A stretch of 12,341 bases of DNA from Bacillota bacterium (GTDB lineage Bacteria; Bacillota; Clostridia; Saccharofermentanales; UBA5734). Positions 1 through 6,997 of the stretch are shown here, in pieces. The stretch covers positions 1 to 12,341 of the forward strand of contig JAEXPB010000571.1 in the NCBI GenBank assembly GCA_023438965.1, written 5' to 3'. The number at the start of each line of letters is the position of its first letter. The stretch's first letter is position 1. The notes below the pieces were generated by a model. It searched no databases. It was not told the origin of the DNA and saw only the letters and a program-made list of their open reading frames with translations. Both the position numbers and the translations under genes were made by a program.

Positions 1-147
1 ACTCTCGACCAGGCAGCTGACGAGCAGGCCATCGGCATCGCCAATTCCCTGAAACGTCTGCGTATCTATTTCGGTGCGAATTTTGATTTTACGATCGAAA
101 GCTACCTGGATGTCGGCACGCGCGTGACGCTGCTGATAACCGGCTGA
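1..147 (+). CDS. Sensor histidine kinase, C-terminal end only (partial)
   Basis: Only the last 48 residues are inside the window; the gene begins upstream. Reading frame 1 is open from the first base to a TGA at 145-147. The tail has a stretch reading IGIANSLKRLRIYFG followed by an ESYLDVGTRVTLLI ending, which matches the end of the HATPase_c domain in YesM-type kinases, where the final glycine-containing box precedes a last beta strand. It lies 21 bases upstream of a YesN-type response regulator, the usual kinase-regulator order for carbohydrate sensing in Firmicutes. By family, such kinases are membrane proteins with an extracytoplasmic sensor, a HAMP domain and a His_kinase domain; none of those parts can be seen here. 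The assignment rests on the short tail plus context. Confidence 0.8.
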   Translation, partial: TLDQAADEQAIGIANSLKRLRIYFGANFDFTIESYLDVGTRVTLLITG

Positions 148-168
148 CCAAAGGGCGGGAGGTGCAGC

Positions 169-1641
169 ATGCAGAGCTTGCTGATCGTCGATGACCAGAA
201 AATAGTCCGTGAAGGCATCATGACTTTACTGAAAGAGCTTGGCCTGCAGTTTGCACAGATCTACCAGGCTTCCTGCAGCAGCCGGGCAATCGAGATCATC
301 GACCGCTGCCAGCCGGACTTGATCCTGCTGGACATTGTCATGCCGGGCGAGGATGGCTTCAGTGTGGTCCGCCATATCCGCGGCAGCGGCAATCCGGCCG
401 GCATCATCATCATCACGTCTTACGATGAATTCGATTATGCCGTCAAAGCCGTGAAGTTCAAGATCAACGATTTCCTGCTCAAGCCAATCAAAAAAGTCGA
501 GCTCTACCAGGCTATCTTCAACGCCGGCAAGAGCAAGTCCGGCGGCAGTCCCGAAGAACGCCTCTATTACTACATCCTGCTCGGTTGTTATATGGAAGGC
601 AAGACGATCGACATCGACGCGGACCAGCTGTATATCCAGACCGGGCTGAAAGGGATGGCCGACAGCGACCTCGCTGTGCTTTATGTGTGCTTCCGCGCCG
701 TCAGCGGCCAGATGCAACCGGCTTTCGACCTGCTGACTGCCGGACTGGCCAAGGCCGGGCTGGCCGAGATCCATTATCCCAAGTCCGAGCATGAATTCGT
801 CTTCATTCTGCCGACGCCGCCCGACCGCGACCGCCTGTATGAGCTGACCGCCGGCATACTTGCCGGTCACGGCGAATACTGCCTCGGTTACAGCGAAACC
901 GGCCGTCTGCGCGACCTGCGCAAACTGTACCGCGAAGCCTGCCAGGCTGGCAGATTTGCCCAAACCAACGACCTGGCCAATATCCCGGTCCAGTTTGGCG
1001 AACGGGAAATGGCCCGCCAGGCGATCGGCAATGTCGCCGGCAGTCTGGGCGATTGCCTGCTGAAGGGCGACGAAGCCGGTGCGATCGAGATTGTGGACAG
1101 CCTGTTCAACTACCTGAGCATTATCGAAGAAAACATGCCGGTCATCGCCGGCGAGCTGGAAAGCCTGCTTCAAAGCCTGACCCACCGCCTGGCGCCGGAT
1201 CTTGCGCCATCTGCGGCGCCAGATCCGGAAGAGGGGTCAACCCTGCTGCGCCTGAAGTCGAATGTCCTGGTCCGGCTGCGCGAATTGCTGGGGGTGCTGA
1301 AGCACCCGGCCAATATCCCGCCGCAGATCCGCAAGATGATTACCTATGTGGAAGCCAACTACAACAAGGACCTTTCCCTGGCGTTGGCCGCCAACTTGTT
1401 CAATCTCAACTACTCGCACGCTTGCAGCCTTTTCGGCCGGTATGCCGGGATGAGCTTTGCCGACTACCTGAACCGGCTGCGGCTGGAAAAGGCTGCCGAC
1501 CTCCTGCGGCTCAGCGCCATGCGGGTGTATGACATCGCCGGCAAGGTCGGTTTTACCAGCGAGAAATATTTTTTCCGTAAGTTCAAGGAATATTACAATA
1601 TGACGCCGGTCGAATACCGGAACCGGGCTATGCCGCAATGA
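169..1641 (+). CDS. Response regulator with AraC-type DNA-binding domain (YesN family)
   Basis: A 490-residue two-component response regulator. Residues 1-120 form a CheY-like receiver: the acidic pair is D8-D9, the phospho-acceptor is D55 in the LLDIVMPG strand-loop, the switch residue is T83 or S84, and the conserved lysine is K105 in LLKP. Residues 120-385 are a long variable linker in which I recognise no domain with confidence; long linkers are common in YesN proteins. Residues about 388-486 hold the double helix-turn-helix of AraC/XylS regulators, ending in the typical F-R-K-F-K-E-Y-Y-N-M-T-P-x-E-Y-R signature. The ATG is preceded by GGGAGGT at 157-163. It follows the kinase tail closely, so the two form one operon. 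It probably activates the solute-binding protein operon that starts 202 bases downstream, inferred from gene order. No lesion is visible. Confidence 0.95.
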   Translation: MQSLLIVDDQKIVREGIMTLLKELGLQFAQIYQASCSSRAIEIIDRCQPDLILLDIVMPGEDGFSVVRHIRGSGNPAGIIIITSYDEFDYAVKAVKFKINDFLLKPIKKVELYQAIFNAGKSKSGGSPEERLYYYILLGCYMEGKTIDIDADQLYIQTGLKGMADSDLAVLYVCFRAVSGQMQPAFDLLTAGLAKAGLAEIHYPKSEHEFVFILPTPPDRDRLYELTAGILAGHGEYCLGYSETGRLRDLRKLYREACQAGRFAQTNDLANIPVQFGEREMARQAIGNVAGSLGDCLLKGDEAGAIEIVDSLFNYLSIIEENMPVIAGELESLLQSLTHRLAPDLAPSAAPDPEEGSTLLRLKSNVLVRLRELLGVLKHPANIPPQIRKMITYVEANYNKDLSLALAANLFNLNYSHACSLFGRYAGMSFADYLNRLRLEKAADLLRLSAMRVYDIAGKVGFTSEKYFFRKFKEYYNMTPVEYRNRAMPQ

Positions 1642-1660
1642 AGGCTTTACAGTCTGCTGA

Positions 1661-1680
1661 TCAACCGGATGCATGGTTGA
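1661..1680. repeat. Small inverted repeat after the response regulator gene
   Basis: TCAACC (1661-1666) and GGTTGA (1675-1680) form a perfect 6-bp stem with an 8-base loop, 19 bases after the regulator stop codon. The sequence after it is A-rich rather than T-rich on the plus strand, so it is not a standard intrinsic terminator. It could be a weak terminator, an operator or chance. Confidence 0.35.
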
Positions 1681-1760
1681 AAAATAATACACTTTTTCCA
1701 AATATTGTGCACTCAATCTAAAAAAAGTATACGAATGGCCAAATTATTAGAGTATATTCC
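1677..1760 (+). promoter_or_regulatory. AT-rich promoter region of the sugar transporter operon
   Basis: This strip is far more AT-rich than its surroundings and lies between the regulator and the lipoprotein gene. No consensus promoter stands out. The best -10 is TATATT at 1753-1758 (5 of 6), without a good -35. A second candidate is TTGTGC (1705-1710) with a 17-base spacer to TATACG (1728-1733). AGTATA occurs twice in direct orientation, at 1726-1731 and 1751-1756. A poor -35 and direct repeats would fit a promoter activated by an AraC-type regulator such as the neighbouring YesN-like protein, but this is inference. Confidence 0.45.
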
Positions 1761-1792
1761 ATAATCCAGGATCGGTAGAATGGATTTGACAG

Positions 1793-1814
1793 GCCGGCAA
1801 ATCTGCATGCCGGC
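1793..1814 (+). promoter_or_regulatory. Hairpin in the leader of the lipoprotein gene
   Basis: GCCGGCA (1793-1799) pairs perfectly with TGCCGGC (1808-1814) around an 8-base loop. It ends 15 bases before the GGAGGAGG ribosome binding site (1830-1837) of the lipoprotein gene. With no T-run it is not a terminator. It may protect the 5' end of the mRNA or serve as a binding site; the role is unknown. Confidence 0.4.
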
Positions 1815-1843
1815 AGTAGACTCATACCTGGAGGAGGTTTGTT

Positions 1844-3544
1844 ATGGCAAGATTGAAAATTCTGATCAAGATCGCCTGCCTGGTGCTGATCCTGGCCATG
1901 ATCAGCGGCCTTTGCCTGGCTTGCAGCCAGACAACGACGACGACCACCACCGCCAAGGGCACAACCGGCGCGACCACTGCTGCCGGTACCACGGCCCCGA
2001 CCACAACCGCCAAGAAGGAAGCGGTCACCTTGACCTGCTTCCGCGACGCCACCGATGTCTATGCCGGTAAATGGAAATGGGGCGACGACCCGGTCTCGGC
2101 GAAGATGACCGAATTGACCGGCATCACCCTGAAAATGAGCTACGCCACCTCGACCGGCGGCGAAGAACTGACCACCATGCTGGCTTCCGGCAAAGGCCTG
2201 CCGGACCTGATCTACACCACCAACGAATCCCGCGCCAACCTGATCCGCAACCAGGGATTCGCCCTGGCCCTGAACAAGCTGGCTGACAAGTACAACAAGG
2301 ATTTCTACAAATGGGTGCCGCAGGAGTTCATCCTGATCAACGGGGACACTGATGGCAACATCTACTGCCCGCCGGACCAGTTCTTCGGCAATATCACGGA
2401 AAAAGACAAAATCCTGGCCCCGATGGCCGTTGCCGGCGTCAACATCAACATGCCGCTGTACAAGCAACTCGGTTCGCCGTCGCTCGCCTCCTGGGATGAT
2501 GTCTACAACGTCCTGGTCAAGGCCAAGGCCACCGGCATCACCTATCCGTTGTACATGGACCACGGCTATATCAAGCAGCCCCAGAATTCACCGACCAATA
2601 CGGTTCAGCTGATCACCAAGTGCTTTGGCGGACCCAGCACGGTCTGGCCGCAGAAGGACGACAGCGTATTGCTCAACGTGCGGGCGCCCCAGTACCTGGA
2701 AGCGGTCAAATACCTGAACAAGTGCTATCTGGCCGGCCTGATCAATCCGGAAAACTTCACGATCTCCAAGAACGAAGTTTTCTACGACATCGCTGAGCGC
2801 GGCCAGGTTTTCATGCACATCGGCCACGGCTACTCGATCTACAGCGCGACCAAGAAAGGCCAGTCCGCCGATGCCATGTACTGGCCGATTGCCTTCCCGG
2901 TTGGCACAGGCGTCAAGAGCACGGACATCAAGTTCCGCGACTTTGACCGCTCCACGGTCAGTACCTATTCCGGCTTGTTCGTCATGAAGGACACCAAGTA
3001 TCCGGACCGCTGCATCGATTTCTGCACCTTCATCGCTTCGGACGAAGGCCAGATGCTGCAGCGCGAAGGCCTCGAGGGCAGCTCCTACAACATGGTCAAC
3101 GGCCTGATGGTCTATACCGAGCAGCGCACCAAGCTGGAGATGGAAGACCCGCAGAAGCCGGCCCTCGTCCTCGGCTTGCGCCATCCGGCGTTCCAGTTCG
3201 GCACCATGTCCAAGGTCAACGCCATGTTCCGCTACATCCGCGGCGGCGTACAGCCCCCTTACGGCGAATGGTGCAAGATCCAGGCCAATTACCTCCAGAA
3301 TGAGCGCATCTACGACCTGACCGTGATGCTGCAGAAAGAGGAGGATATCGTCCTGCGCACCAAGGTTTACGAAGTGTGGACGAAGGCCCAGCCGCTGATG
3401 ATCCTGGCCACCAGCCAGGCGGAGTGCGTCACCGCCTATAACAAGTGCATCGCCGAAATGGAGCAGACCGGATTGAAGGATCTGGAAAAGATCTACTCGG
3501 CCAGCTTCAAGAAGTGGAAAGCCAAGGGCATCGCCCTGCCTTGA
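1844..3544 (+). CDS. Carbohydrate ABC transporter solute-binding lipoprotein (LplA-like)
   Basis: A 566-residue extracellular binding protein that would capture a sugar or oligosaccharide outside the cell and deliver it to the two permeases that follow. The N-terminus has basic residues (R3, K5, K9), a hydrophobic core to about residue 23 and a lipobox ending at C27, the predicted lipidated cysteine; the -3 residue is Cys24, where Leu is usual. Residues 30-58 are a Thr/Ala-rich linker including seven consecutive threonines, typical of surface lipoproteins in Clostridia. From about residue 60 the sequence looks like the large family 1 binding proteins paired with LplB/YtcP permeases. The ATG has a very strong GGAGGAGG site at 1830-1837. 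The length is normal for the LplA type, and the ligand cannot be told from the sequence. It heads the operon that continues through 6879. Confidence 0.9.
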   Translation: MARLKILIKIACLVLILAMISGLCLACSQTTTTTTTAKGTTGATTAAGTTAPTTTAKKEAVTLTCFRDATDVYAGKWKWGDDPVSAKMTELTGITLKMSYATSTGGEELTTMLASGKGLPDLIYTTNESRANLIRNQGFALALNKLADKYNKDFYKWVPQEFILINGDTDGNIYCPPDQFFGNITEKDKILAPMAVAGVNINMPLYKQLGSPSLASWDDVYNVLVKAKATGITYPLYMDHGYIKQPQNSPTNTVQLITKCFGGPSTVWPQKDDSVLLNVRAPQYLEAVKYLNKCYLAGLINPENFTISKNEVFYDIAERGQVFMHIGHGYSIYSATKKGQSADAMYWPIAFPVGTGVKSTDIKFRDFDRSTVSTYSGLFVMKDTKYPDRCIDFCTFIASDEGQMLQREGLEGSSYNMVNGLMVYTEQRTKLEMEDPQKPALVLGLRHPAFQFGTMSKVNAMFRYIRGGVQPPYGEWCKIQANYLQNERIYDLTVMLQKEEDIVLRTKVYEVWTKAQPLMILATSQAECVTAYNKCIAEMEQTGLKDLEKIYSASFKKWKAKGIALP

Positions 3545-3589
3545 CCGGAAGCTGATCCCCAGGGCAGCTGGTCTGCCGGATGAATGAAC

Positions 3590-3650
3590 ATGGTCGGACG
3601 GAAGCTGCGGGGGCCGGTCTCCTGCAGCTTCCGACCGAAGCGCCGACCAT
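3590..3650 (+). promoter_or_regulatory. Compound hairpin between binding protein and permease genes
   Basis: An outer 8-bp stem pairs ATGGTCGG (3590-3597) with CCGACCAT (3643-3650). Inside it, CGGAAGCTGC (3599-3608) pairs with GCAGCTTCCG (3624-3633), a perfect 10-bp stem with a 15-base loop. There is no T-run, so full termination is unlikely. Hairpins here in binding-protein operons are known to stabilise the upstream message or lower downstream expression, which would give more binding protein than permease. CGGAAGCTG also occurs at 3546-3554, so alternative pairing with the 3624-3633 arm is possible. Confidence 0.6.
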
Positions 3651-3667
3651 ATCGAGAGGGTGGGATT

Positions 3668-4606
3668 ATGGAAAACACCATCGCCAAACGCAAGGACAAT
3701 CTGTTCAAGGTCCTGTGGCGGCAACGCTACCTGCAGGCTATGATCCTGCCGATCCTTGTCTGGCTGGTCCTGTTCAAATATTTGCCGATGCTGGGCATTC
3801 AAATTGCCTTCAAGAACTATAAGCTGGCCCTGGGCATCTGGGCCAGCCCCTGGAAAGGACTGGACAATATCAAGGAAGTCCTGAACGACGTCAACATCTA
3901 CAAGGCCGCCCTCAACACGATCGGCATCAGCGCCATGAAACTGGTCTTCTATTTCCCGGCGCCGATCATCTTCGCCCTGATGCTGAACGAAGTGCCCGGC
4001 CACCGGCTCAAGCGGGTCCTGCAGACGGTCAGCTATTTCCCGCATTTCATCGCCTATTCGGTCGTTGCCTTGATGGTGACCCTGTGGCTATCACCGTCCA
4101 CCGGATTTGTCAACAATGTCCTGCTCAATCTCGGGCTGGTCCAGCAGCCGATCCTTTTCCTGGGTATCGCCGACGCCTTCTGGTGGATCGTCCTGGTGGT
4201 CGAGCTCTGGAAAAACATCGGCTGGGGGTCGATCATCTACCTGGCGGCGATCACCGGCGTCGACCAGAACCTGTATGAAGCGGCAACAGTCGACGGCGCC
4301 GGCCGATTCAAGAAGATCCTCCATATTACGCTGCCCTGCATCCGATCGACGATTGTGGCGCTGTTCATCCTGCAGGTGGGCAATATTTTCCATGGCGCCA
4401 ATTTCGACCTGTGCTATCTACTCGGCAACTCGCTGAATGTCACGCGCTCGGACATCCTGGAGACCTATGTCCTGCGCATTGGCATCTCGATGGCCCGCTT
4501 CTCTTACGGCACAGCGGTCGGCCTGCTGCTGAGCATCATTTCCATGGCGCTGGTCCTGACGGCCAACAGCATCAGCAAACGCGCGCTGGGGGAGGGATTG
4601 TTTTGA
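3668..4606 (+). CDS. lplB: Sugar ABC transporter permease, LplB type
   Basis: A 312-residue inner-membrane permease of the MetI/BPD_transp_1 superfamily, one half of the translocation pore. About six membrane segments are visible, roughly at residues 24-48, 84-106, 119-141, 167-195, 226-241 and 279-302. The cytoplasmic EAA loop, which contacts the ATPase, is at residues 204-223 (EAATVDGAG then a LP motif). I chose the ATG at 3668 because GAGGGTGGG lies just before it and the product then has the normal LplB length. An in-frame ATG at 3584 would add 28 residues that are not hydrophobic, and the hairpin at 3590-3650 would sit inside the coding sequence. It is 123 bases after the lipoprotein gene and overlaps the next permease by 4 bases. 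No ATPase gene is present nearby. Confidence 0.93.
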   Translation: MENTIAKRKDNLFKVLWRQRYLQAMILPILVWLVLFKYLPMLGIQIAFKNYKLALGIWASPWKGLDNIKEVLNDVNIYKAALNTIGISAMKLVFYFPAPIIFALMLNEVPGHRLKRVLQTVSYFPHFIAYSVVALMVTLWLSPSTGFVNNVLLNLGLVQQPILFLGIADAFWWIVLVVELWKNIGWGSIIYLAAITGVDQNLYEAATVDGAGRFKKILHITLPCIRSTIVALFILQVGNIFHGANFDLCYLLGNSLNVTRSDILETYVLRIGISMARFSYGTAVGLLLSIISMALVLTANSISKRALGEGLF

Positions 4607-5571
4607 TTATCCATACTGCCGAAATCAGCTCGGCCAAGAGCCAGGCCATTCCAGTCGCCCACACCCGGAAGCGCTCGAAGCTGTTCCGTCGCCTGGACGG
4701 TTTCCAGATCTTTTGCGTCATCGCCTTGATCATCATGACCTTTGTGATCGTTTACCCGTTCTACAACTGCATCGTCCTGTCCTTCAACGACGGCCTGGAC
4801 GCCATGTACAACGGCCCGATCTACTTCCTGCCCCGCGTCCCGACGCTGGAGAACTACCAGGAGATCCTGTCCACGCCGCTGTTCCTGACTTCGTCGCGCA
4901 ATACGGTCGGCCGTACGGTCATCACGACCGTCTGCTCGCTGTTCATCATCTCGATGTTCTCCTATGCCATGATGCACAAGAAGGTCAAGTTCCGCAAGTT
5001 CTACCTGATTTTCGCCCTGATCACCATGTACTTCAGCGGTGGCCTGGTGCCGACCTTCCTGGTCATCCGCAACCTTGGCCTGTACGATAATTTCCTGGTC
5101 TATGTCCTGCCGGGCTTGTTTAATATGTTCTATGTCATGGTCAGCATGACTTTCTTCCGGGCCATCCCCGATGAACTGGAAGAAAGCGCCCTGCTCGACG
5201 GCGCCAACGAATTCCAGATTTTCCTCAAGATCATCATCCCGGTTTCGACGCCGCTGCTGGCCGCCCTGGCGATCTATGTCGGCGTCAGCCAGTGGAACTC
5301 CTGGTTTGACAGCATGATCTACACCAGCAACGAGAATCTCGAGGTCCTGGCCCACCAGTTCGCCAAGATGGTCCTCAGCCAGCGTTATCTGGAGAGCGCC
5401 ACCGAATATGCCGGTGCGGACGTCGAGCTGATGATGAACCTGCGCGGCGCCACTTCCAACTCGCTGCAGGTCGCCGCCCTGGCGGTCACGACCTTCCCGA
5501 TCATCGTCATCTATCCTTTCCTGCAGAAATATTTCGTCAAGGGCATCATGCTGGGGTCCGTCAAAACCTGA
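4603..5571 (+). CDS. Sugar ABC transporter permease, YtcP/LplC type
   Basis: A 322-residue MetI-family permease, the second half of the pore. Hydrophobic spans lie near residues 35-60, 103-124, 133-156, 164-184, 214-230 and 285-305. A YtcP-like FSGGLVPTFL stretch is at 144-153 and the EAA-type loop is at about 193-213 (EESALLDGAN then IIP). The frame is open upstream to 4411, but that part lies inside lplB and reads as a shadow frame rich in His, Gly and Arg. The likely start is TTG at 4603-4605: it overlaps the lplB TGA (4604-4606) and has GGGGGAGGG at 4588-4596 six bases upstream. The next in-frame Met, residue 45, is inside the first membrane span and too late. The overlap suggests translational coupling with lplB. 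Confidence 0.92.
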   Translation: MIIHTAEISSAKSQAIPVAHTRKRSKLFRRLDGFQIFCVIALIIMTFVIVYPFYNCIVLSFNDGLDAMYNGPIYFLPRVPTLENYQEILSTPLFLTSSRNTVGRTVITTVCSLFIISMFSYAMMHKKVKFRKFYLIFALITMYFSGGLVPTFLVIRNLGLYDNFLVYVLPGLFNMFYVMVSMTFFRAIPDELEESALLDGANEFQIFLKIIIPVSTPLLAALAIYVGVSQWNSWFDSMIYTSNENLEVLAHQFAKMVLSQRYLESATEYAGADVELMMNLRGATSNSLQVAALAVTTFPIIVIYPFLQKYFVKGIMLGSVKT

Positions 5572-5573
5572 CG

Positions 5574-5619
5574 CGGCCGGCTTCCTGCCAGCTGACGGCT
5601 GCTGCGGCCTTGCCGGCCG
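5574..5619 (+). promoter_or_regulatory. GC-rich hairpin before the oxidoreductase gene
   Basis: CGGCCGGC (5574-5581) pairs perfectly with GCCGGCCG (5612-5619) over a 30-base loop that can itself fold weakly (CAGC with GCTG). It starts 3 bases after the ytcP-like stop and ends 17 bases before the GAGGAG site of the next gene. It lacks a T-run, so it is more likely an RNA-processing or stability element within the operon than a terminator. Confidence 0.45.
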
Positions 5620-5649
5620 ACAGCGGCGGATCTATCGAGGAGATTTGAA

Positions 5650-6879
5650 ATGAGCGAAAAACTGCGTATCGGCATCTGCGGCTGCGGCCGCTTTGTCCGC
5701 AACTTCATCCCCCTGTTCCAGGCCCACCCCTATGTGGCTTCGGTCGCCCTGACCGACCTGCTGCCGGAACGGACGCAGGCTCACGCCAAAGAGTTCGGCA
5801 TCACTGAAACCTATGCTTCCTATGAAGACATGCTGAAGAGCAAAACCATCAATGCCGTTGCCATCTTCGCCCAGCGCCACTTGCACGGCCCGCTGACCAT
5901 CGCCGCCCTCAAGGCCGGCAAGCATGTTTACAGCGCGGTGCCGGTCGCTTCGACCATCGAGGAGATCGCCGAAATCGAGCGGCTGGTCCGCCAGACCGGC
6001 CTGACGTTTTCGATGGGTGAGACCGGCCATTACCGGCCGTGCAGCGTCTTCTGCCGCCAGAAGCTGAAGTCGGGCGAAATGGGCGACTTCGTCTACGGCG
6101 AGTCGCAATACAATCACGACATGCGCCATTTTGATTATAAATACTCGGGCGGCGAAAACTGGAAACAGGTCGCCGGTGTCCCGCCGATGCTCTACCCGAC
6201 GCACTCGACCGGCATGATCCTCTCTTCGACCGGCTCCTATGCGGTCAAGGTCGCGGCCTTCGGCTACATCGATCAGGTCGGCGACGATATTTTCGGACGC
6301 GGCAAGAACCTGTGGGATAATCCGCTGTCCAACACCACCGCCCTGCTGTATCTGAAGAACGGCGGCATCGCCCGCATCAACGAGAACCGGCGGATCGGCT
6401 GGTACGGGCCGATGTCTTATATCCCCTGCTTCAACGGCACCAAGGCTTCCTACGAATTTTCGGTTTTCCAGCATACCTATGTCCGGTTGGACGGGCAGGC
6501 TGCCGTTTATGAGGATGTCAGCCCGTTGCTGAATCCGCCGGAAATGGAAGCGCACCGCGGTCTGGACGATTTCGGCCAGGGTGTGGTCAGCAACAAATGG
6601 TGCAATACCTTTGCGCCGGTCCAGAATACCGCCCGGCTGCCGGAGTCCTATATCGGCCTGCACGACGGGCATGGCGGCACGCACAAGTATATGGCCGACG
6701 ACTTCTGCAAGGCGGCGTACACCGGCAAACTGTCGCCGACCAACATCTGGGTGGCCGCCCGCTACAACATCCCGGGCCTGGTGGCCCACCAGGCGGCGCT
6801 GCGCGGCGGCGACACCCTGCCGGTGCCGGACCTGGGCGATCCGCCGGCCGGTCAGGAAGTTCTGGAGTCGGATTCCTGA
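5650..6879 (+). CDS. Gfo/Idh/MocA-family oxidoreductase
   Basis: A 409-residue cytoplasmic NAD(P)-dependent sugar or polyol dehydrogenase-like protein. The N-terminal Rossmann fold has GICGCG at residues 8-13 and an acidic residue after the second strand (D36). The family motif AGKHVxxEKP appears at residues 89-98, but the Glu-Lys pair is replaced by Ala96-Val97, so the lysine that usually helps bind cofactor and substrate is missing. The usual D-x-G-x-H-x-x-D motif keeps only the His (H185). This points to a divergent subfamily, perhaps with a shifted mechanism, rather than decay, because the frame is intact. The start has GAGGAG at 5637-5642. It lies 78 bases after the permease in the same orientation and so probably modifies the imported sugar. 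The substrate cannot be deduced. Confidence 0.88.
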   Translation: MSEKLRIGICGCGRFVRNFIPLFQAHPYVASVALTDLLPERTQAHAKEFGITETYASYEDMLKSKTINAVAIFAQRHLHGPLTIAALKAGKHVYSAVPVASTIEEIAEIERLVRQTGLTFSMGETGHYRPCSVFCRQKLKSGEMGDFVYGESQYNHDMRHFDYKYSGGENWKQVAGVPPMLYPTHSTGMILSSTGSYAVKVAAFGYIDQVGDDIFGRGKNLWDNPLSNTTALLYLKNGGIARINENRRIGWYGPMSYIPCFNGTKASYEFSVFQHTYVRLDGQAAVYEDVSPLLNPPEMEAHRGLDDFGQGVVSNKWCNTFAPVQNTARLPESYIGLHDGHGGTHKYMADDFCKAAYTGKLSPTNIWVAARYNIPGLVAHQAALRGGDTLPVPDLGDPPAGQEVLESDS

Positions 6880-6925
6880 TTGGTCATTCTGACATAGATG
6901 GAAATGCAATTTCGACATTATAATC

Positions 6926-6946
6926 TGTCAAAATGGCAGATTGACA
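6926..6946. promoter_or_regulatory. Inverted repeat overlapping the amtB -35 box (possible operator)
   Basis: TGTCAA (6926-6931) and TTGACA (6941-6946) are perfect reverse complements separated by 9 bases, and the right arm is the -35 hexamer itself. A second short pair, TCTG (6924-6927) and CAGA (6937-6940), overlaps it. A protein bound here would block the promoter. It resembles the TnrA/GlnR half-sites TGTNA and TNACA, but the gap between them is 11 bases instead of 7, so I do not call a GlnR site. Confidence 0.4.
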
Positions 6947-6969
6947 CACACCGGGTCACTTGCTATAAT
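6941..6969 (+). promoter_or_regulatory. Consensus sigma-70/sigma-A promoter for the amtB-glnK region
   Basis: The -35 box is an exact TTGACA (6941-6946), the spacer is 17 bases, and the -10 box is an exact TATAAT (6964-6969) preceded by TGC, giving the extended -10 form as well. The predicted start of transcription is near 6975-6977, about 210 bases before the amtB start codon. Such a strong promoter implies control after initiation or by a repressor. Confidence 0.92.
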
Positions 6970-6976
6970 CAAACCT

Positions 6977-6993
6977 GACTGGTGATGCCAGTC
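6977..6993 (+). promoter_or_regulatory. First leader hairpin upstream of amtB
   Basis: GACTGG (6977-6982) and CCAGTC (6988-6993) form a 6-bp stem with the pentaloop TGATG, right at the predicted 5' end of the transcript. It stands 4 bases before the terminator-like hairpin at 6998. GACTGGTGATG (6977-6987) could instead pair with CATCA plus CCGGTC at 7055-7068 with a 3-base bulge, so a switch between folds is conceivable. Confidence 0.6.
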
Positions 6994-6997
6994 GAAC

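Noticed and set aside
226..1185. 319-codon minus-strand frame opposite the response regulator
   Set aside because: No motif, and it lies entirely within the well-supported YesN-type gene.
1786..1791. Exact TTGACA before the lipoprotein gene
   Set aside because: No -10-like hexamer occurs 15-19 bases downstream; that position falls in a GC-rich hairpin.
3584..3667. Upstream ATG start for lplB
   Set aside because: It has no good ribosome binding site, the extra 28 residues do not fit the family, and it overlaps the intergenic hairpin; the ATG at 3668 has a purine-rich site.
2588..4045. 485-codon minus-strand frame across the lipoprotein and lplB genes
   Set aside because: It spans two real genes and the hairpin between them, has no recognisable domain and no convincing start; it is a by-product of GC-rich third positions.
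5632..6918. 428-codon minus-strand frame opposite the oxidoreductase gene
   Set aside because: It is an antisense shadow with no motif; the plus-strand frame has a Rossmann motif and a ribosome binding site.
6926..6946. GlnR/TnrA binding site upstream of amtB
   Set aside because: The half-sites are present, but they are separated by 11 bases where the consensus requires 7.
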